Source of the DNA: Hirundichthys speculiger
Taxonomy: Eukaryota > Chordata > Actinopteri > Beloniformes > Exocoetidae
Assembly (NCBI GenBank): GCA_018398805.1
Contig: JAGFBZ010000258.1
Coordinates: 5,320,501-5,384,500 of the forward strand
Length of the DNA: 64,000 nt
Direction: 5' to 3'
In this document: positions 1 through 25,144 of the stretch, piece after piece
Position numbering within the stretch: position 1 is the stretch's first letter
Layout of the letters: each line of letters opens with the position of its first letter
The notes under the pieces: generated by a model
What the model saw: only the letters and a program-made list of their open reading frames with translations
What the model was told of the DNA's origin: nothing
Database searches by the model: none
Position numbers and translations under genes: made by a program

Positions 1-1450
1 AAGTTATTATTATCTTGTGACATAACTTGTGATATTTGTGTTTGTGATGTTTTACACACCCTGATAATAGTAACGGCTTAAATGTGTTTAAAACTTTGTT
101 GGACTACGCATGCCGAGGAGACAGAGGATGAAAACTTCATCTCCCAGAATGCAATGTTCCAGATTTTCTGCGGGAAAATCCCTGTCTCTGATTGGACGAA
201 GCATCGACCAAACCCTCTTGTTTTGCATAAACGCTCATTAATATTCATCAGTACAAATAAGACGAGACTCCTTTGTCTGCCTCTCTTCGCTCTATTCTCT
301 TCGCTTTTGTCCTCTCTCTCTGACCTCTTGTTTCTTACTCTTTTAATTCTGAAACTTTCCCTCCCTTTTTTTATATTAGTTTCTTTGAAACTTTGTGGTA
401 CGGTAAAGACTCTGAAATCATTTTTGGTTGCTTAATCTTAATTTCTTAAGTTGTTACTTTGTTTCGTGCACATTTTTCCAAGCCCTCATTTTTACCGAAG
501 CTTGGCACGAGCCGCATTGACTTCTGATAGAACAATCACGAGTCTCAACCAACGAAACTTTTGTAACCCTTTTGCGTGCGGCTGCAGTGTCCAAACGCGA
601 CGTTTGACACCCGAAAGCCCGCCTAGAACTTTTGCCGAAACCCCAGAGTTTGGCATTAGGGTAACAACTTTTGATTTTTGTGCCCGTCTTTTCTTTTGGG
701 GCCGCACGTCAACTTTAACGTGCAAAATCGAACTTTTAACTGCCGGTTCCTGTCGACCGAAGTCAGAGGCCACGGGACCAACTCGCCTGCCAGACGGGAG
801 AAAGCGGTACGACCCGCCGAGTCACGCGCTACGTCCGGAGACCTCCAGAGCGCCATCGACCAGACACGGTTCCCGGAGCGCCACTGTGGACAGTGCCAAA
901 CCGATGCGCCGACGACAGTAAGCCGCCAGACTCGCCCAGGGTAAGGCTGACAGAGAATCAGATGTGGTGTCTCCCAGTGTTGACGGTTCCGACCAGTCCG
1001 TGCGTCACGGACCACGTCCGGACCACACTTCCCCATTATTCGGCAGCTAATTAGTTCGAGAATTGCCCCTCTTTATTAATTTGTTCACTTTGATAACAGA
1101 TTAGCTGTTAGCAACCCTTTCGTACCCGCCATCTTTTTTGTTATGACTCTCCTCCTTCCTATTTCTCTCTATCGTCACTTCCTGTCATGCGCTATAGCCA
1201 AATATGAAGAATTCGCGATGTTGATGTGCCTGTTTGTAGATATATATATATATATATATATGAATGTCTTATATGTTTTGTGTTCTGTCTCTGTCTAAAT
1301 AAATGTTGTACAACGTATTAGCGACTCTGATGATTGATTTTCCACGGCCAATCCAACTCGTCAAGAACTCACTATAAATTGTGACTTATTTGTTCTTTTA
1401 AGTTTTCCGTCTTTTTAACAAAAGCCGGTGGCACCCTAGGTAATTATTAA
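1..1450. other. Intergenic, possible degraded LTR-type retroelement
   Basis: No gene is recognised here. The stretch has pyrimidine-rich tracts, a GC-rich block near 560-1040, a short (TA)n run near 1240-1260, an AATAAA near 1298, and a TGGCACCC-like string near 1428 that resembles a retroelement primer-binding site. This order (polyadenylation signal, short tail, primer-site-like string) would suit the end of an LTR. I see no second LTR, no gag or pol coding and no target-site duplication, so this is a weak inference. Open frames here look like chance. Confidence 0.25.
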
Positions 1451-4400
1451 AATATTAATAAAGTCACACGAGTACCCCCTACACATTACTAGGACTGGCC
1501 TCATGATGAGAATTTTCAGGAATTTTTACATGTTTGAGACAAGTCGCTGCATTGGGTTATGTAGTTTAGTGTTTCCCCAAAAAAGTGCAAGGTGGGGGTG
1601 TACAGTACTGTTTGGGTCTGCTTTCGGGAGGATATGACATTTTGGCATTTCAATGTTCTCTGTCAAATTAGAGTTCTCTTCTCATTCATCACCACCATCA
1701 CACTTGTGCAAACAAACTCAGCACCCTTCTCAGCTATTTCAGTGTTTATCTCATAGTTCCTGTTTGTTTTTCATCTTTTTTTCCCCATCTTATTTCTCAT
1801 CATCTTCTTGGAGAAAGTGGTGCCCTACTGCTACCAAGTGGTATGGAGTGCTAGTTTTCCAAGTCAGTGGATCCTACTGGGTCCATCACTGTCATGCTAG
1901 GGATGCAATTGATCATTTTGCACTACTGCAGGCGAAGGATCATGAAAGAAATGAAGCAATTTGACGACAGGCATCTTAAAAAAGTTCTTACATACAAAGA
2001 TTTCTTGCCATTTTTTCTGACAAAGCTAGAAATCCTGCTTTATCTACTGACTAGCCAACTGGAATGACAGTAGTTCATGCAACTTGCCTTCCCCCTAACC
2101 ATGACTGAGACTACAGTCTCCTCCTTTGATGCTTCATTTTTGGAAGTATTTTCACCCCACATAAAAGCTATTGCCATGGTTTATTTTCTTGTTTTGTTGA
2201 TTGTTTAATGTCAGCGGATGCTGATGATGCTATTCTACATCTGTCTTAACTTTGCATTGAGGAAATCTTATCGTATAGTCTACACATAAAATTCTTGATG
2301 TGATCTGAAGATTAAGCACGTAGAAGTCATACAGTGTGAGATGTAATGAACTTACATGACAACAGAAATTACGTCGTGTATAGGAGCCTTAATGGAGATG
2401 TAGCGGTTGAAAGGACCAAAAACGAGGTTGGTCCTGTTATAATTCCCTGGAATCCTGATAATGGAAGCCCTGCAACAAGGTTTTTTTTTTTCATGCTTCT
2501 TGAAGACAGTTTTAAGTGCCTAGAGGGGAGTTTCAGGGTTATGACTTTTTGTTGAGAGATTTATCTGTCTACCTATATGGCCAGCAAAAGGTCACATGTT
2601 TCAAGGTACAGCTAGTTTTGAGACCTCATGGGGAGGGAAGTCAAGGATGCATTTTATGAATCGGTAAATTATGAGGCTGTCTCTCCTGTTAATTCTTGGA
2701 TTTTCTTACTTCTTTCTCAACCGTCTGCTCACCTTGTCCAAAATGTGTACATTACTGTCCTCAAGAGAGGGACCTTCATCCCAAAAGCTGAAGTAAAGAA
2801 AAGTGATCAGCATGTGTGAACGACTGCTCTTGTAGTTGGTGCTTTTTTTTTTTTTTTTGTCTTTTAAAAAAAATAGCCAGCATTGTTATGTTTGTTAGAT
2901 TTGGCTAAAACTTAAAAAAAAAAAAAAACACACACACACACACCATTATTTCTTCATTGCTCTTATCTCCCCAGCAGACATTACAACTATTTACAGCTGG
3001 TGTCACCCAATCAGATGAAAAAAGGGAACCATTGTTAAACCTAACAATGCAACATATTTGAAACCATTTGGACCACACGGGAAAATCATCATTCATGGGG
3101 GGTGACATGTTTACTGTTGTGTCGTTTCTTTACCTGTGCAGATAAAATTTTATGGTGGGGGGAGGGCAACATTTTCATTAACGTGGGCAGTGGTTGTTGA
3201 GTGCAGATGCTGCCAAAAAAAAAAAAGAAAAACAGAGGACAGACTTTTACTGAAAGAGTTATCAGTGATATTGCATTATGTAACAATGGTGTCAGAGATC
3301 GTTTCATGACAAACCTGAGCCAAAATATCTGACGCAAGCTGACAGTCATGGTGACACTAGTTTGAGATGATGTGAGGGTGTCTCTCTTTATGAAGGGGAT
3401 TTCATCTGCTTTGCTGTCAGAAGAAAAGGCTAAATCCCCAACAGGCCTGCTGTTGTAAAGAAAGGAAAGATATGCAGATGCTTAAACAAAATATGCAGCC
3501 ATACAAAGACACCAGAGACGCCATCTGTTTCAACAGCAGACTCACATGAAGACAATGTTTTAGTTCTTTGAAGTCCGCATCATCATCATCATAGCTCCCA
3601 GATAGATCTATCAGCACAGTAAAGAAGGTCTTTAGTGGATATTCTGGGAGGTTGTGGCTTCTTAACAATGCTTACAAACTGTACTTTCTACATTCATGTC
3701 ATCTTCTCCCTGTTGGGAAATTTATCCTGAAAAGAGACCAAGAGATAACTCCTGCCAGTCATGGCTGGATAGTAAAGTTACAATTCTCTGGAGTCTTTAA
3801 AAGTATAGTCTAGTTTGCTTTTCTCCACTTCTATTTTTCCCAGTTTTTACTTTCGCCTTGATCTTCTGGGTTGTTTTTAACCCTTCCTACCTTTCTTTCC
3901 TGACACCACAGGTATCCCATTCCTCTTCTTGATAGCCGAGAGAACGCCTGTCCGGGTCTGTTGCTCTGGGCTTTTCCATCAGAGCAGCTCCAATATTAGA
4001 ACTAAGTCCTGGTTCATCAATTTTGGACAGCCAGCCACGGAGAAAGCACCGGTTTAGTACCAGGAAAACTGAGGTTACACTGGCACCAGTGGTACTGGTA
4101 CCAGTACTCTGGTACCTTAGCTGGGCCACTTGTAAGAACAGAAAGTACTTCTATGTTGCTACATGGTAGCCTTTTGTTAGTTCTAACCAGTAAAGCTCTT
4201 GCTAAAATGACAAATTTCCTGTATGTCTAAATTCTTAACTTCTTGCATCCAGTGTCCTTGGACTGAAGTGAAGAATGAGAAAGAAAAGTATGTAACCTAA
4301 CGGTATTTGCACAAGTTGATTCACCTAAAAAGAAGTGATACTGAAAGGGAATTACATTTACTTTACATCTACTGAAAATGCTTTGCGTACAAGGCCAAAT

Positions 4401-7400
4401 GAAAATAAGGCTTTATACACTATTTTGTCCATTATTTATATTATCTTCTTTGTGAAGAACTCAGATTGCAAAACTGAGAGAACACAGTCTTTGGATATTT
4501 GTGGGTATATATTATAAAACCATTCGCACAGTTTAATCAAATGTGCCCATGGACCTGAGGTGCATATCTTCTCACTGATATACTGAGATTTGGAACCAAA
4601 CCATAAAAGCTATTACCGCAGAATTTTAATTCAGGGTTACAATATTTCTGTTTTCACATCTTCAGCAGGTTCAAGTAGTTAAACAGCGAGTAGCCCAGCT
4701 GACTTAACTTGTAAAACTTTGTTATATGTTTTAGTATCTCTCATAAGCCTCAATCAAGGAATCTGGCCTTTCTTTTTCTTTTTGTTTTAATATATTGCTT
4801 TTGGAATGTTACAAATTTTACATAACTTTATCAAAATGACAAAAATGCCTTCATTTTTCAGTTTGGTTCCTGTTCTTTATTTTCTTTTTTAGATACCTTT
4901 GTGTGGACTCTATGGCCCCAGTGGGACACTAAATTACCTTTTTTTTTTCTGCATTTGAGGTCAAACAAGGTGTTGGGATATTGATATATGGGTCATTGTT
5001 CTCTGTGACAGGGGAACCATTTCAATCTCTGGGTAAAACTGAAAACGTGTAAGGTTTTGGTATAACTTCTGTGGAACTGGATAACCCGTGACCCTTCAAG
5101 GATGAAACGGGTATAGAAAATGGATGGATGGATGGATGGAACTGGATAAGTTGATGCTTCCAACATTTTCTGGAGAAAGTAGTTTTGTTCACCAACCCAC
5201 TTTAGAGGATGCAGAAACAGCTAAAAGAAAATGGCAAAAGACAGCAAAGGCATTTAAAAACTTAAAAATCAAAGGAGCATATTATTTTTTTTATCAGTTT
5301 TGATCAGCAAGGTTTCATAAAGTATATAATTTTCCTATTTCCCATTGGAGATTAATAAAGAACTGATTAGCTGATCTGAACTGAATAACATCTTTCAGTC
5401 AATTGTCCCTGAAGCCCCTGAAGGTACTGAAGGTACCTGGGCTAAAGTGGCTGCAATTCATAAATGGTAAACATCTTTTTTTTTTTTTTTTTGTGAAATA
5501 TCCTAAAGCTGAAACTCTATAGTTTGATCACAGCTTGTTCATTTATTTCAAACCCATTGTGGTGGTGTATAAAAGCAAAGTCAATAGAACAAAGCAACAC
5601 TCTCATTGCCCAAATACTTCTGAGCCTGACTGTAACGAGAATTTTTTTTTTACTTGATAAAAGAGCATCGTTCAGGTGTGTGTGAAGAGTCGACTGTGTA
5701 GTGACGACATATTCAACATAGAGAAGGGACATGATTACGAGGATGCGAAGAGAACGCTTCACTGAAACACCAGAGTGTCCTGAAAAGGAACAAGGACATA
5801 AGTGAGTCTCTGATTATATCAAAGGAGCTGATTGTCTAACAATGACTATTTAGCCAAAAAACTGTAAGCGTGCCAGTTGTGCCACTTTTAGAGCGCAAAC
5901 TGCTTAAGTCAAATTGCAAACATCTGGTGGAGAATGAGACATTCATGTGAGTGCGTTCATGAGAACTCCCCCTCCCTCAAAGGAGAAAGTGGATCAATTT
6001 CAACAAGATCCTAAATTCAGTGGATGGAAAAAAAAACACAGGACCAAATATAAAACTGCTAACACAATTTTCACTGCTTCATTTGATGGGTGAAACTCTC
6101 TAAATGTCAGAAGTCTTTATCCTGTTGGCACTGTGAGGGACTGCACCCATTTATGATCCTTCTTGTTTGTGTTTGAACCCAACTGAATTGCAGACATTTT
6201 CATCTGCTGGCATGTTTAAAATATCAAAGCAACAGCAGTTCAGTTATCTAATGGATTCACCTTAACCAGTAATCCTGCACATTTTCCTACCCGTTAAAAA
6301 AATTCTGCCTGACAGGTGAAATATTGACATTTTTCATTGTATTTTGTGGACCGCTCATCAACATTCACATAATTACTTTAACTAAATGAACATCATCTAA
6401 ATGAAAGGCCGAAAAGTCATACAATGGGAAAGGCTCTTGGCTCTGTGGATGTGCTAATGTTAATCTGAAAATGGACTCAAATAGGATTTGGAACAGTTTC
6501 TCTGGCATCAGCACCAGGAAGCGTCGAGTCTGCCAATAATAGACGGAGACAACACAAGAGAGAAGATTTGGTGTTTGCCAAAGCAGGCTGGGGGGTCCTC
6601 GTGCAGAGGGAGTACAAATCTGGTGAGAGACTGATGAGCTAAACAAAAATCAAGCCACACAATTGTACACAACCCGTGTTATTTGATAATTCCACCAGCT
6701 TTGCTGGGTATTGAGTCTCTAGTGAAAGTGTCCACAATGAAGGTTCCCCGTTTAGCCAAAGGACAAGAAAAAGGTTTTCTGTGAGAGTACAATGCAAAGA
6801 AAGCAATCAATTCTCCTTCAGCAGCTCAAGGTACACATTCTTTTTGTCCATTAATAGTGTGGGAGCACATCCATCCACCATCAGACTGACAAAATACCCC
6901 TACCAGGAAAAGGAATATGTTTAATAGCCATTTTTCACAGGCTAAGCAGGGTCATAAACTATCCATAGGAAAGGCAATTACTTTCTCACCTGACACTGCC
7001 ACCCGTTTCAGCCAATCAAACAGCAGGAGGAATCTGCAATCATGCTCTTACAGGCTGCTAATGAGGTTAGCCGCACTGCTAACATGGGCCAGCTTCGCTG
7101 TGCCAAATTGGTCTGGGAGATTTAGTGGGGGTCTCTTCAAACCCCCTTGAGCCATCTGATGCTGCTCAGTACTCTGCCCTGCAGAATCAGCAGGCTATGC
7201 CTCTCCGAGCTAACTTGTTAGCGAGCCAGAGGTCCCCGCCACATGTATGTGATTTATGGATTAGTGCAAAGGCCAGTGCAGGTTGCTTTGCAGACGTCCT
7301 TGTTTTACTCTATACAGACCTTATTTTGAGCTTTTTTGGTAACTTTGACACAAACAATCATCACCTTCGAGTGCTGCTGACAGGTACTGAAAACAAAATT

Positions 7401-9180
7401 GGTTCTCTATACACTCACAGTTTGCTGTTGTGCACAACTACAGTCCCCGGTGTGTGGATGAGAGAATATCTCAGAGAAGGAAATGGTGCAAAAAGGGTTG
7501 AAAGGATTTGATAATGATGCAATGAGAGCCCGTGAAAAGGAGAAAATCGCACAAGCTGAGCACGCTTTGAGCGCTAAGGGCTTCAGCTCCACCACAATGT
7601 CCATTTATATGCTTTCATCACTGGATGAACGTGACAGAGCTCTCTCTCATCAGGTAGAGCAGCAAAGAGCATATGTAATATGTAAATAACACACCGCACT
7701 CTACTGCATCATGGGAGCTTATTTACTTTCTCTTGGGATTAGGATTCTGTGCTGTATTAAGAGTTCTGTCGAGATTTCTTTGGCTAGGAAAAAACACTGA
7801 AGCATGAGGTTTTGTTGCAACATGTGCAACTCTCCTAAACACATGGTGAAATAAATTTAGATAAATAATCTTTACATCTTGTTTATATGGTTTTTAACAT
7901 GAACATCTGCATACAGATGTACATGTACATAACATATCAATATGTTCTTGAACTCAATGTTTCTTGCACTGGCACTGAATGGCATAAAGATAGGTGCCAT
8001 TTGGCTGTTTTTTTTCTTTTTTTTTTGCCGCTGCACCTGTATATCTTCATGATACTAAAAACTTTTTTTTTTCAAGAACTGCTACAATGCACATGCACAG
8101 ACCAAAGGCACAACTCATGTATTTGTGTTTACTGTCCAAGGGAGAACTACACTGAGCACGTTAATACAATCTGAAGGAACCATGTATCACAACAAGAGGC
8201 TTTTCAATATCCTTCTCTAGAGGGACACTCAGTCCCCCGCCATGGAAGACTCACCTTTGCAGATCCACTGTGATTGTTTGTAAATGATGGCAGCATTGAT
8301 TTCAGCCTCACGCGGGACTTTCTCTGTCCATGTAATTTGTTTGTGGGGAAGGAGGTAAAATGGGAGGGAAAAAAAAAACTGATAATGGAAGTGGAAACGG
8401 GAGAGATAAAAGCCACCCACACAGAGACGACTGTACTGTGTACAAGCAGGTAAAAGCACACAGACGTACAAAAGGACCAAAAAAAAGCATATTTTCTCTC
8501 TAAAAGCATTATTAGACAACATGGACAATCTATTTTCTTAAGACTTGGAATGATGCAAAGAAAAATTCTAGTAGTACATGGTGGAAAAAAAAAACACATT
8601 TTCTGATGGTACATCTAAATGGGTGGATTTAACAGGAACAAGAGCGAACACAACAGAATTTTGGCCAAAATACAGAAATAAATCCAGAATTTCCGTGTAG
8701 ATGAAATGGGTGTGTCAGGATTCAGTTTTAAAACAAAACCATTGTGATATTTGAGATTGGAATGATGGGTAACTGAGCTATCGGTTGATAGCATGTGGAA
8801 GCACTGCCATCTCTTGACTGAAATCACACTTCACATTTCAGTTTGCAAGCTCTGAGAGATTTGATCTTCTCATCTCTTCTTAGGTGCACATTGTCGATAT
8901 ATTGAAGTCAAACCTTTTTTTTTTTCATGAAGGGATGTGCCAGTAAGAGCTAGAAAGGTAATAAATACATTTTTGCTATGTTCACAGAAAATACCTGCAG
9001 GTCCAGTGTTCCTGCTCATTTCTTAGAACCCAGTTAAATATATACAACTATCATTGTCCTTAAATCTAACATTCTTTCCAAAATGCCGCCACAGTTTAAC
9101 CATTTATCTCAGATTGTTTTGTCTTTCCATGAATGAAGAAACATCACTTACAGCTGACGCATTCAATGATATGGATTTAT
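1451..9180. other. Intergenic stretch without a recognisable gene
   Basis: Mostly AT-rich spacer with several homopolymer runs (poly-T near 2848, poly-A near 2914, poly-T near 5477) and a GGAT microsatellite. Three short plus-strand open islands (about 1867-2064, 2346-2480 and 2628-2816) have somewhat coding-like composition. I match none of them to a family, and they lack convincing splice signals. Nothing else supports a gene. Confidence 0.6.
5085..5140. repeat. Interspersed-repeat tail with (GGAT)n microsatellite
   Basis: A sequence of the type 'ccttcaaggatgaaacgg' runs into 'gtatagaaaa' and then about five GGAT units. This is the usual 3' end of a very common teleost non-LTR-derived repeat, whose copies end in an ATGG/GGAT microsatellite. 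Only the tail is seen. Confidence 0.6.
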
Positions 9181-9195
9181 GAAATCTTCAAATTA

Positions 9196-9247
9196 CTGAG
9201 TGTCATTTTTGGTTGTTTTACACAGCGTCCCAACTTTTTTGGAACTA
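9196..9247. mobile_element. Terminal fragment of a Tc1/mariner-type element
   Basis: The string 'ttacacagcgtcccaac' followed by 'ttttttggaactaggg' is the terminal inverted repeat of a widespread fish Tc1/mariner family. A longer copy of the same family lies at 39.3-40.0 kb. Only one end is recognised. Confidence 0.5.
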
Positions 9248-9479
9248 GGGTCATACTACTTTTCACTTTTAAATGCTAAATGTTTGCTTAAAATGCTTAA
9301 AAGTTTTAAGCATTTGAACCTCACTCAAAAGGACTCCATGAGCAGGGCTTGTGTCACTTGCTTGGGGGCGACCCTCTTTAATTCTTGTTAAGACAAGGTA
9401 TTTTCATGCCAAAAAGGAAATAAATCAGCCTGTAGCACAGATAATCTTGTCTTGAACAACTGTAGGTTGAATCACTGCA

Positions 9480-10270
9480 AAGTGCAAGTAGATAATTTAA
9501 AAAAAACAAACAAACTTGGACAGGGTGAAAAGTGCAATATTTCCAAAACTATTAAGAGACAAACAAGATTACCTGGGTTTTTTTCATAGACGATTGTTGC
9601 CGAATTGGTTTCTTATGGAGTTGATGTTTGAAGGCTGTTCGCCAGGGCTTTTCATCATAGTCCACTATCCAAGAAGTCACACAGCTCTCACACCAAAAAC
9701 CAGACTGAAGTTAGACTGAATATTTAAAAAATGGGGATGAGTTCTGGAAGTCTGTCCTGGTCCAGTTTAGTCTCAGGAGCACATGGACGGTGCTTTTGAC
9801 ACAGGGAGGGAGAGACCTCTGGTCAAAAAAAAACCAACTCCCACAGTGAAACATGATGGTGGGAGCATTATGCTACGGGGCTGTTTTGCTGCTTCCAGCT
9901 CAGAGAACATTGTTCAGCTGCATGGGATCATGAAAAAGAACATTATGCTGATGCACTGAGGAATAATATAAATAAATCTGTTGCCTGTTTAACAACTACA
10001 CCTTTGAAGAAAGGTGACCCAAAAGTTGTACTTAAATATGTGCAAAACCTTTGAAAGTCCACCAAAATCACAGTCCTGGCTCCTCAGACCCCAGATCTCT
10101 ATTGAGAATTGAAGGTGGGAACTCAAGGTTTGTTTTCATGGTCAGAAATTGACAATTTAGATGAGCTAAATGATCCCTCAGCAGAAATGTGCCACCTTGA
10201 AACACCATAAGATACTGTTGTCAGCTGTACAAAGTCTACACTACTGATTATAGATTTGTCAGAAGTTTAA
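9480..10270 (+). mobile_element. Degenerate Tc1-like transposase remnant
   Basis: Between about 9830 and 9960 a plus-strand frame reads PTVKHDGGSIMLRGCFAAS and continues toward a HGIMKKN stretch. This matches the catalytic region of fish Tc1-like transposases (typical PTVKHGGGSxMxWGCF). Stops and frameshifts break it on both sides. Near 10090 a further 'cagaccccagatctctattgagaat' recalls the SPDLNPIEN motif. It is a dead copy and its limits are uncertain. Confidence 0.65.
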
Positions 10271-10379
10271 TAATTTTTACCTTACTTGTTTCAGCTGAGC
10301 AAATCAGCAAAAATAATCTATGTATCAATATTAAATGTATCTTAATGAAGGTTGGTCTTTGTTCATTTGGAACAAAATA

Positions 10380-10421
10380 AATATATATGAATATAAATAT
10401 AAATACAAATGAATATATATA

Positions 10422-10490
<69 letters not shown>
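10380..10490. repeat. (AT)n microsatellite
   Basis: A run of ATATAT about 70 bp long, with AT-rich imperfect flanks, in the spacer downstream of cntn1. Confidence 0.95.
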
Positions 10491-10940
10491 TAACGTATAT
10501 GCTTATACTGAATATATAATTTCAGTTCTGTTTTTAGTGAGTGATGATTTCTGACAGATTCATGTTGTTGTTTTTTGAAACCTAATATTCATTTCAACAT
10601 CAAAAATAAATATGTACTTATATGAAAATAATGTAAAAGGAACAGGAAGAGAACGGAGCCTGGTGCAGTTACAGAGCTGTTCTTAATTCAACTTAAAAAA
10701 AATTAAGGACAATTTTCAGATGCATTAATTTCTTTTTAAATAGTATTTAATTAGGGGAACAGGTGCTTAAATAATATTATCAAACAATGATAATCTGAGC
10801 GTAAAATAACAAAATTTTTGGATTTGACACATTTTTAAACTGCCTCTGGGACATACAAATACAGTGAATGAACTGTTCCCTGATGTTCTCTTGGTGCAGT
10901 CTATGGTCTAAAAAGTGTACTTATTTACAACTATTTGTTT

Positions 10941-10946
10941 TTTATT
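10941..10946 (-). terminator. cntn1: Candidate cntn1 polyadenylation signal
   Basis: TTTATT on the plus strand is AATAAA on the minus strand, about 150 nt beyond the cntn1 stop codon. It is the nearest canonical hexamer. The cleavage site cannot be confirmed from sequence alone. Confidence 0.45.
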
Positions 10947-11093
10947 GACAACAATTTTCAGTGTGAGCTAACATTCAGAACAAATACAATAAAGATGTAT
11001 AATGTGGGATCTTAATAAGTGATTATAAGTGTTCAGACTGATCACGAGGGCTGGATCTTCCATTCCATTCACGTACTTTCTTCAAAGAGTCAA

Positions 11094-23389
<12,296 letters not shown>

Positions 23390-23479
23390 GACAGTCAGCA
23401 GACTGAATCACTGTGGCCACGTGAGTTCAATGGATGGACAGAGAGACACGAGCAATAAATTGATGGAGAGGACATGAAC

Positions 23480-25140
23480 TAGAGGGCAGAGAGAGGTAAA
23501 AAAAAAAGTTGTTTAGTTAATAATATTTAAATTATTTTCTTCCTTTATATTGAACAACTGAATCAGTGTCCAGACATGTACAAGCAGGCTGATTCAGTCA
23601 ATGTTCATGATGAAGCTCTTCCTGCGCTTATAAATGATTCAGGATCTGAGTGACTCAGCAGAAAAATGCCAAGAGTGAGCAAATTCACAAAAACATGCAG
23701 GTTGAGAGACCCACAGGCCTGTATTGTACTGTACTTAAACCGCAAATAAGACACAAACTAAGTGGCAGCTCTGCAGTGCCCTGACATCTCTGACTGCACA
23801 GTCACACATGCTTACGTGCACGTGACCTCTGTAGGATGACCTAGGAGAGCTGCTGTGAAGCACTGGGAAGAGTCAGAAAAGTGGGCCTGAGTGAAAGGAG
23901 AACTATGGATATATACCATATACAGCAGGTTCCACTGAGGATTGATAGCTAAACAGGATGGGATAAGGTGGGGGAGGGTACATATCTCTGTGGACAGTCA
24001 GTCCATACTGCAATTCAAAATACAGACAAAGCACAAGAGACCTCTCTGCATAAGGTTTTACCAGCTTACTATGAGATGGAAATACAATTTGATGGTTTGA
24101 TGGAAAGAATTGAATGTGAATGATGACATATTTGTGTCATATTTTGTTTCATTTTGTGTATTGTAATGATTTTGTGCCAGAATGCAATTAACAAGTGTTT
24201 CCAATGTTCTATTTTCTACTTTAATTTATTGATTTATCGACATGTAAACTTAAGTCAACTGCCAAGAAATCTGTCACAATCATGCAAACTGACATAACAA
24301 AATCTTTGTTCAACCAACACCCCATATTATACAATTATTAAGATAGCACAAACATTAGCCAAAGGAAAAAAAATAAGAAAGCGAAAAGAAAGTTATTTGA
24401 CGATTAAACCACATTTCATGCAAAAAAAAAAAAAAAAGTTTTTTCTCAAGTAAAAACATGGATGTTATGCTAACTGATTTTAATAAATTGCCCACCGGTG
24501 TGAGTGTGTGTCATTGTTTGACTGGCCACCTTTCAGCAGACGCCGTTGACCCTGAATAGAAAGAAGTGGGTTTGCACAAAGTGCTGCATTCAGTGACCTT
24601 CTTCAGTCGCGTCTCTCATGACGGTTTGTGCTTCATAGAGATGAGAAGCATTTATAACCACCCGTGAGCCAGTATTTAAATAGATGTGACCAACATTACC
24701 TTAAAGTGACAAGTGTAATTACCTACAACATAAACCCTGTCGCACACTACAGAAATGATATTATTTTTAGATATTATAGAAATATAATATAGATACTATA
24801 GAATCCATTACGGCACCGAGTCCACATGAGGACCCCAGTCACAAGTGGACTGACGCAGATGCCATTTTAGCCAGCACCTGCAACACTGACAGCATAAGTA
24901 CGTCAAAAAACAGTAGACTTCTCCTCTGACGTTCATAGAAAATTAACTAACTCAGTTCCAAATAGGCTAATTTAAGTTTCAACCCAGCGTTTGATGGCAA
25001 CTGTTACGGAGTTATAAATCTCTTAAAAGTTAGTTAACATAAAGTCAGTACAAATCAAGAAAAAAACTCTAATTGTTTGTTCAGTTAAAATAATAAATAT
25101 ATGTTTGGGTTTTGTGCTTAGATGTATTTAAGGCCAAAAA
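23480..25140. other. Presumed first cntn1 intron, proximal part
   Basis: AT-rich sequence with a poly-A run near 24421. No exon, gene or clear transposon was recognised. Confidence 0.55.
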
Positions 25141-25144
25141 TGAG

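Noticed and set aside
451..921. Plus-strand 156-codon frame near the left edge
   Set aside because: Arg/Pro/Ser-rich translation typical of GC-rich non-coding sequence; overlaps open frames on the other strand.
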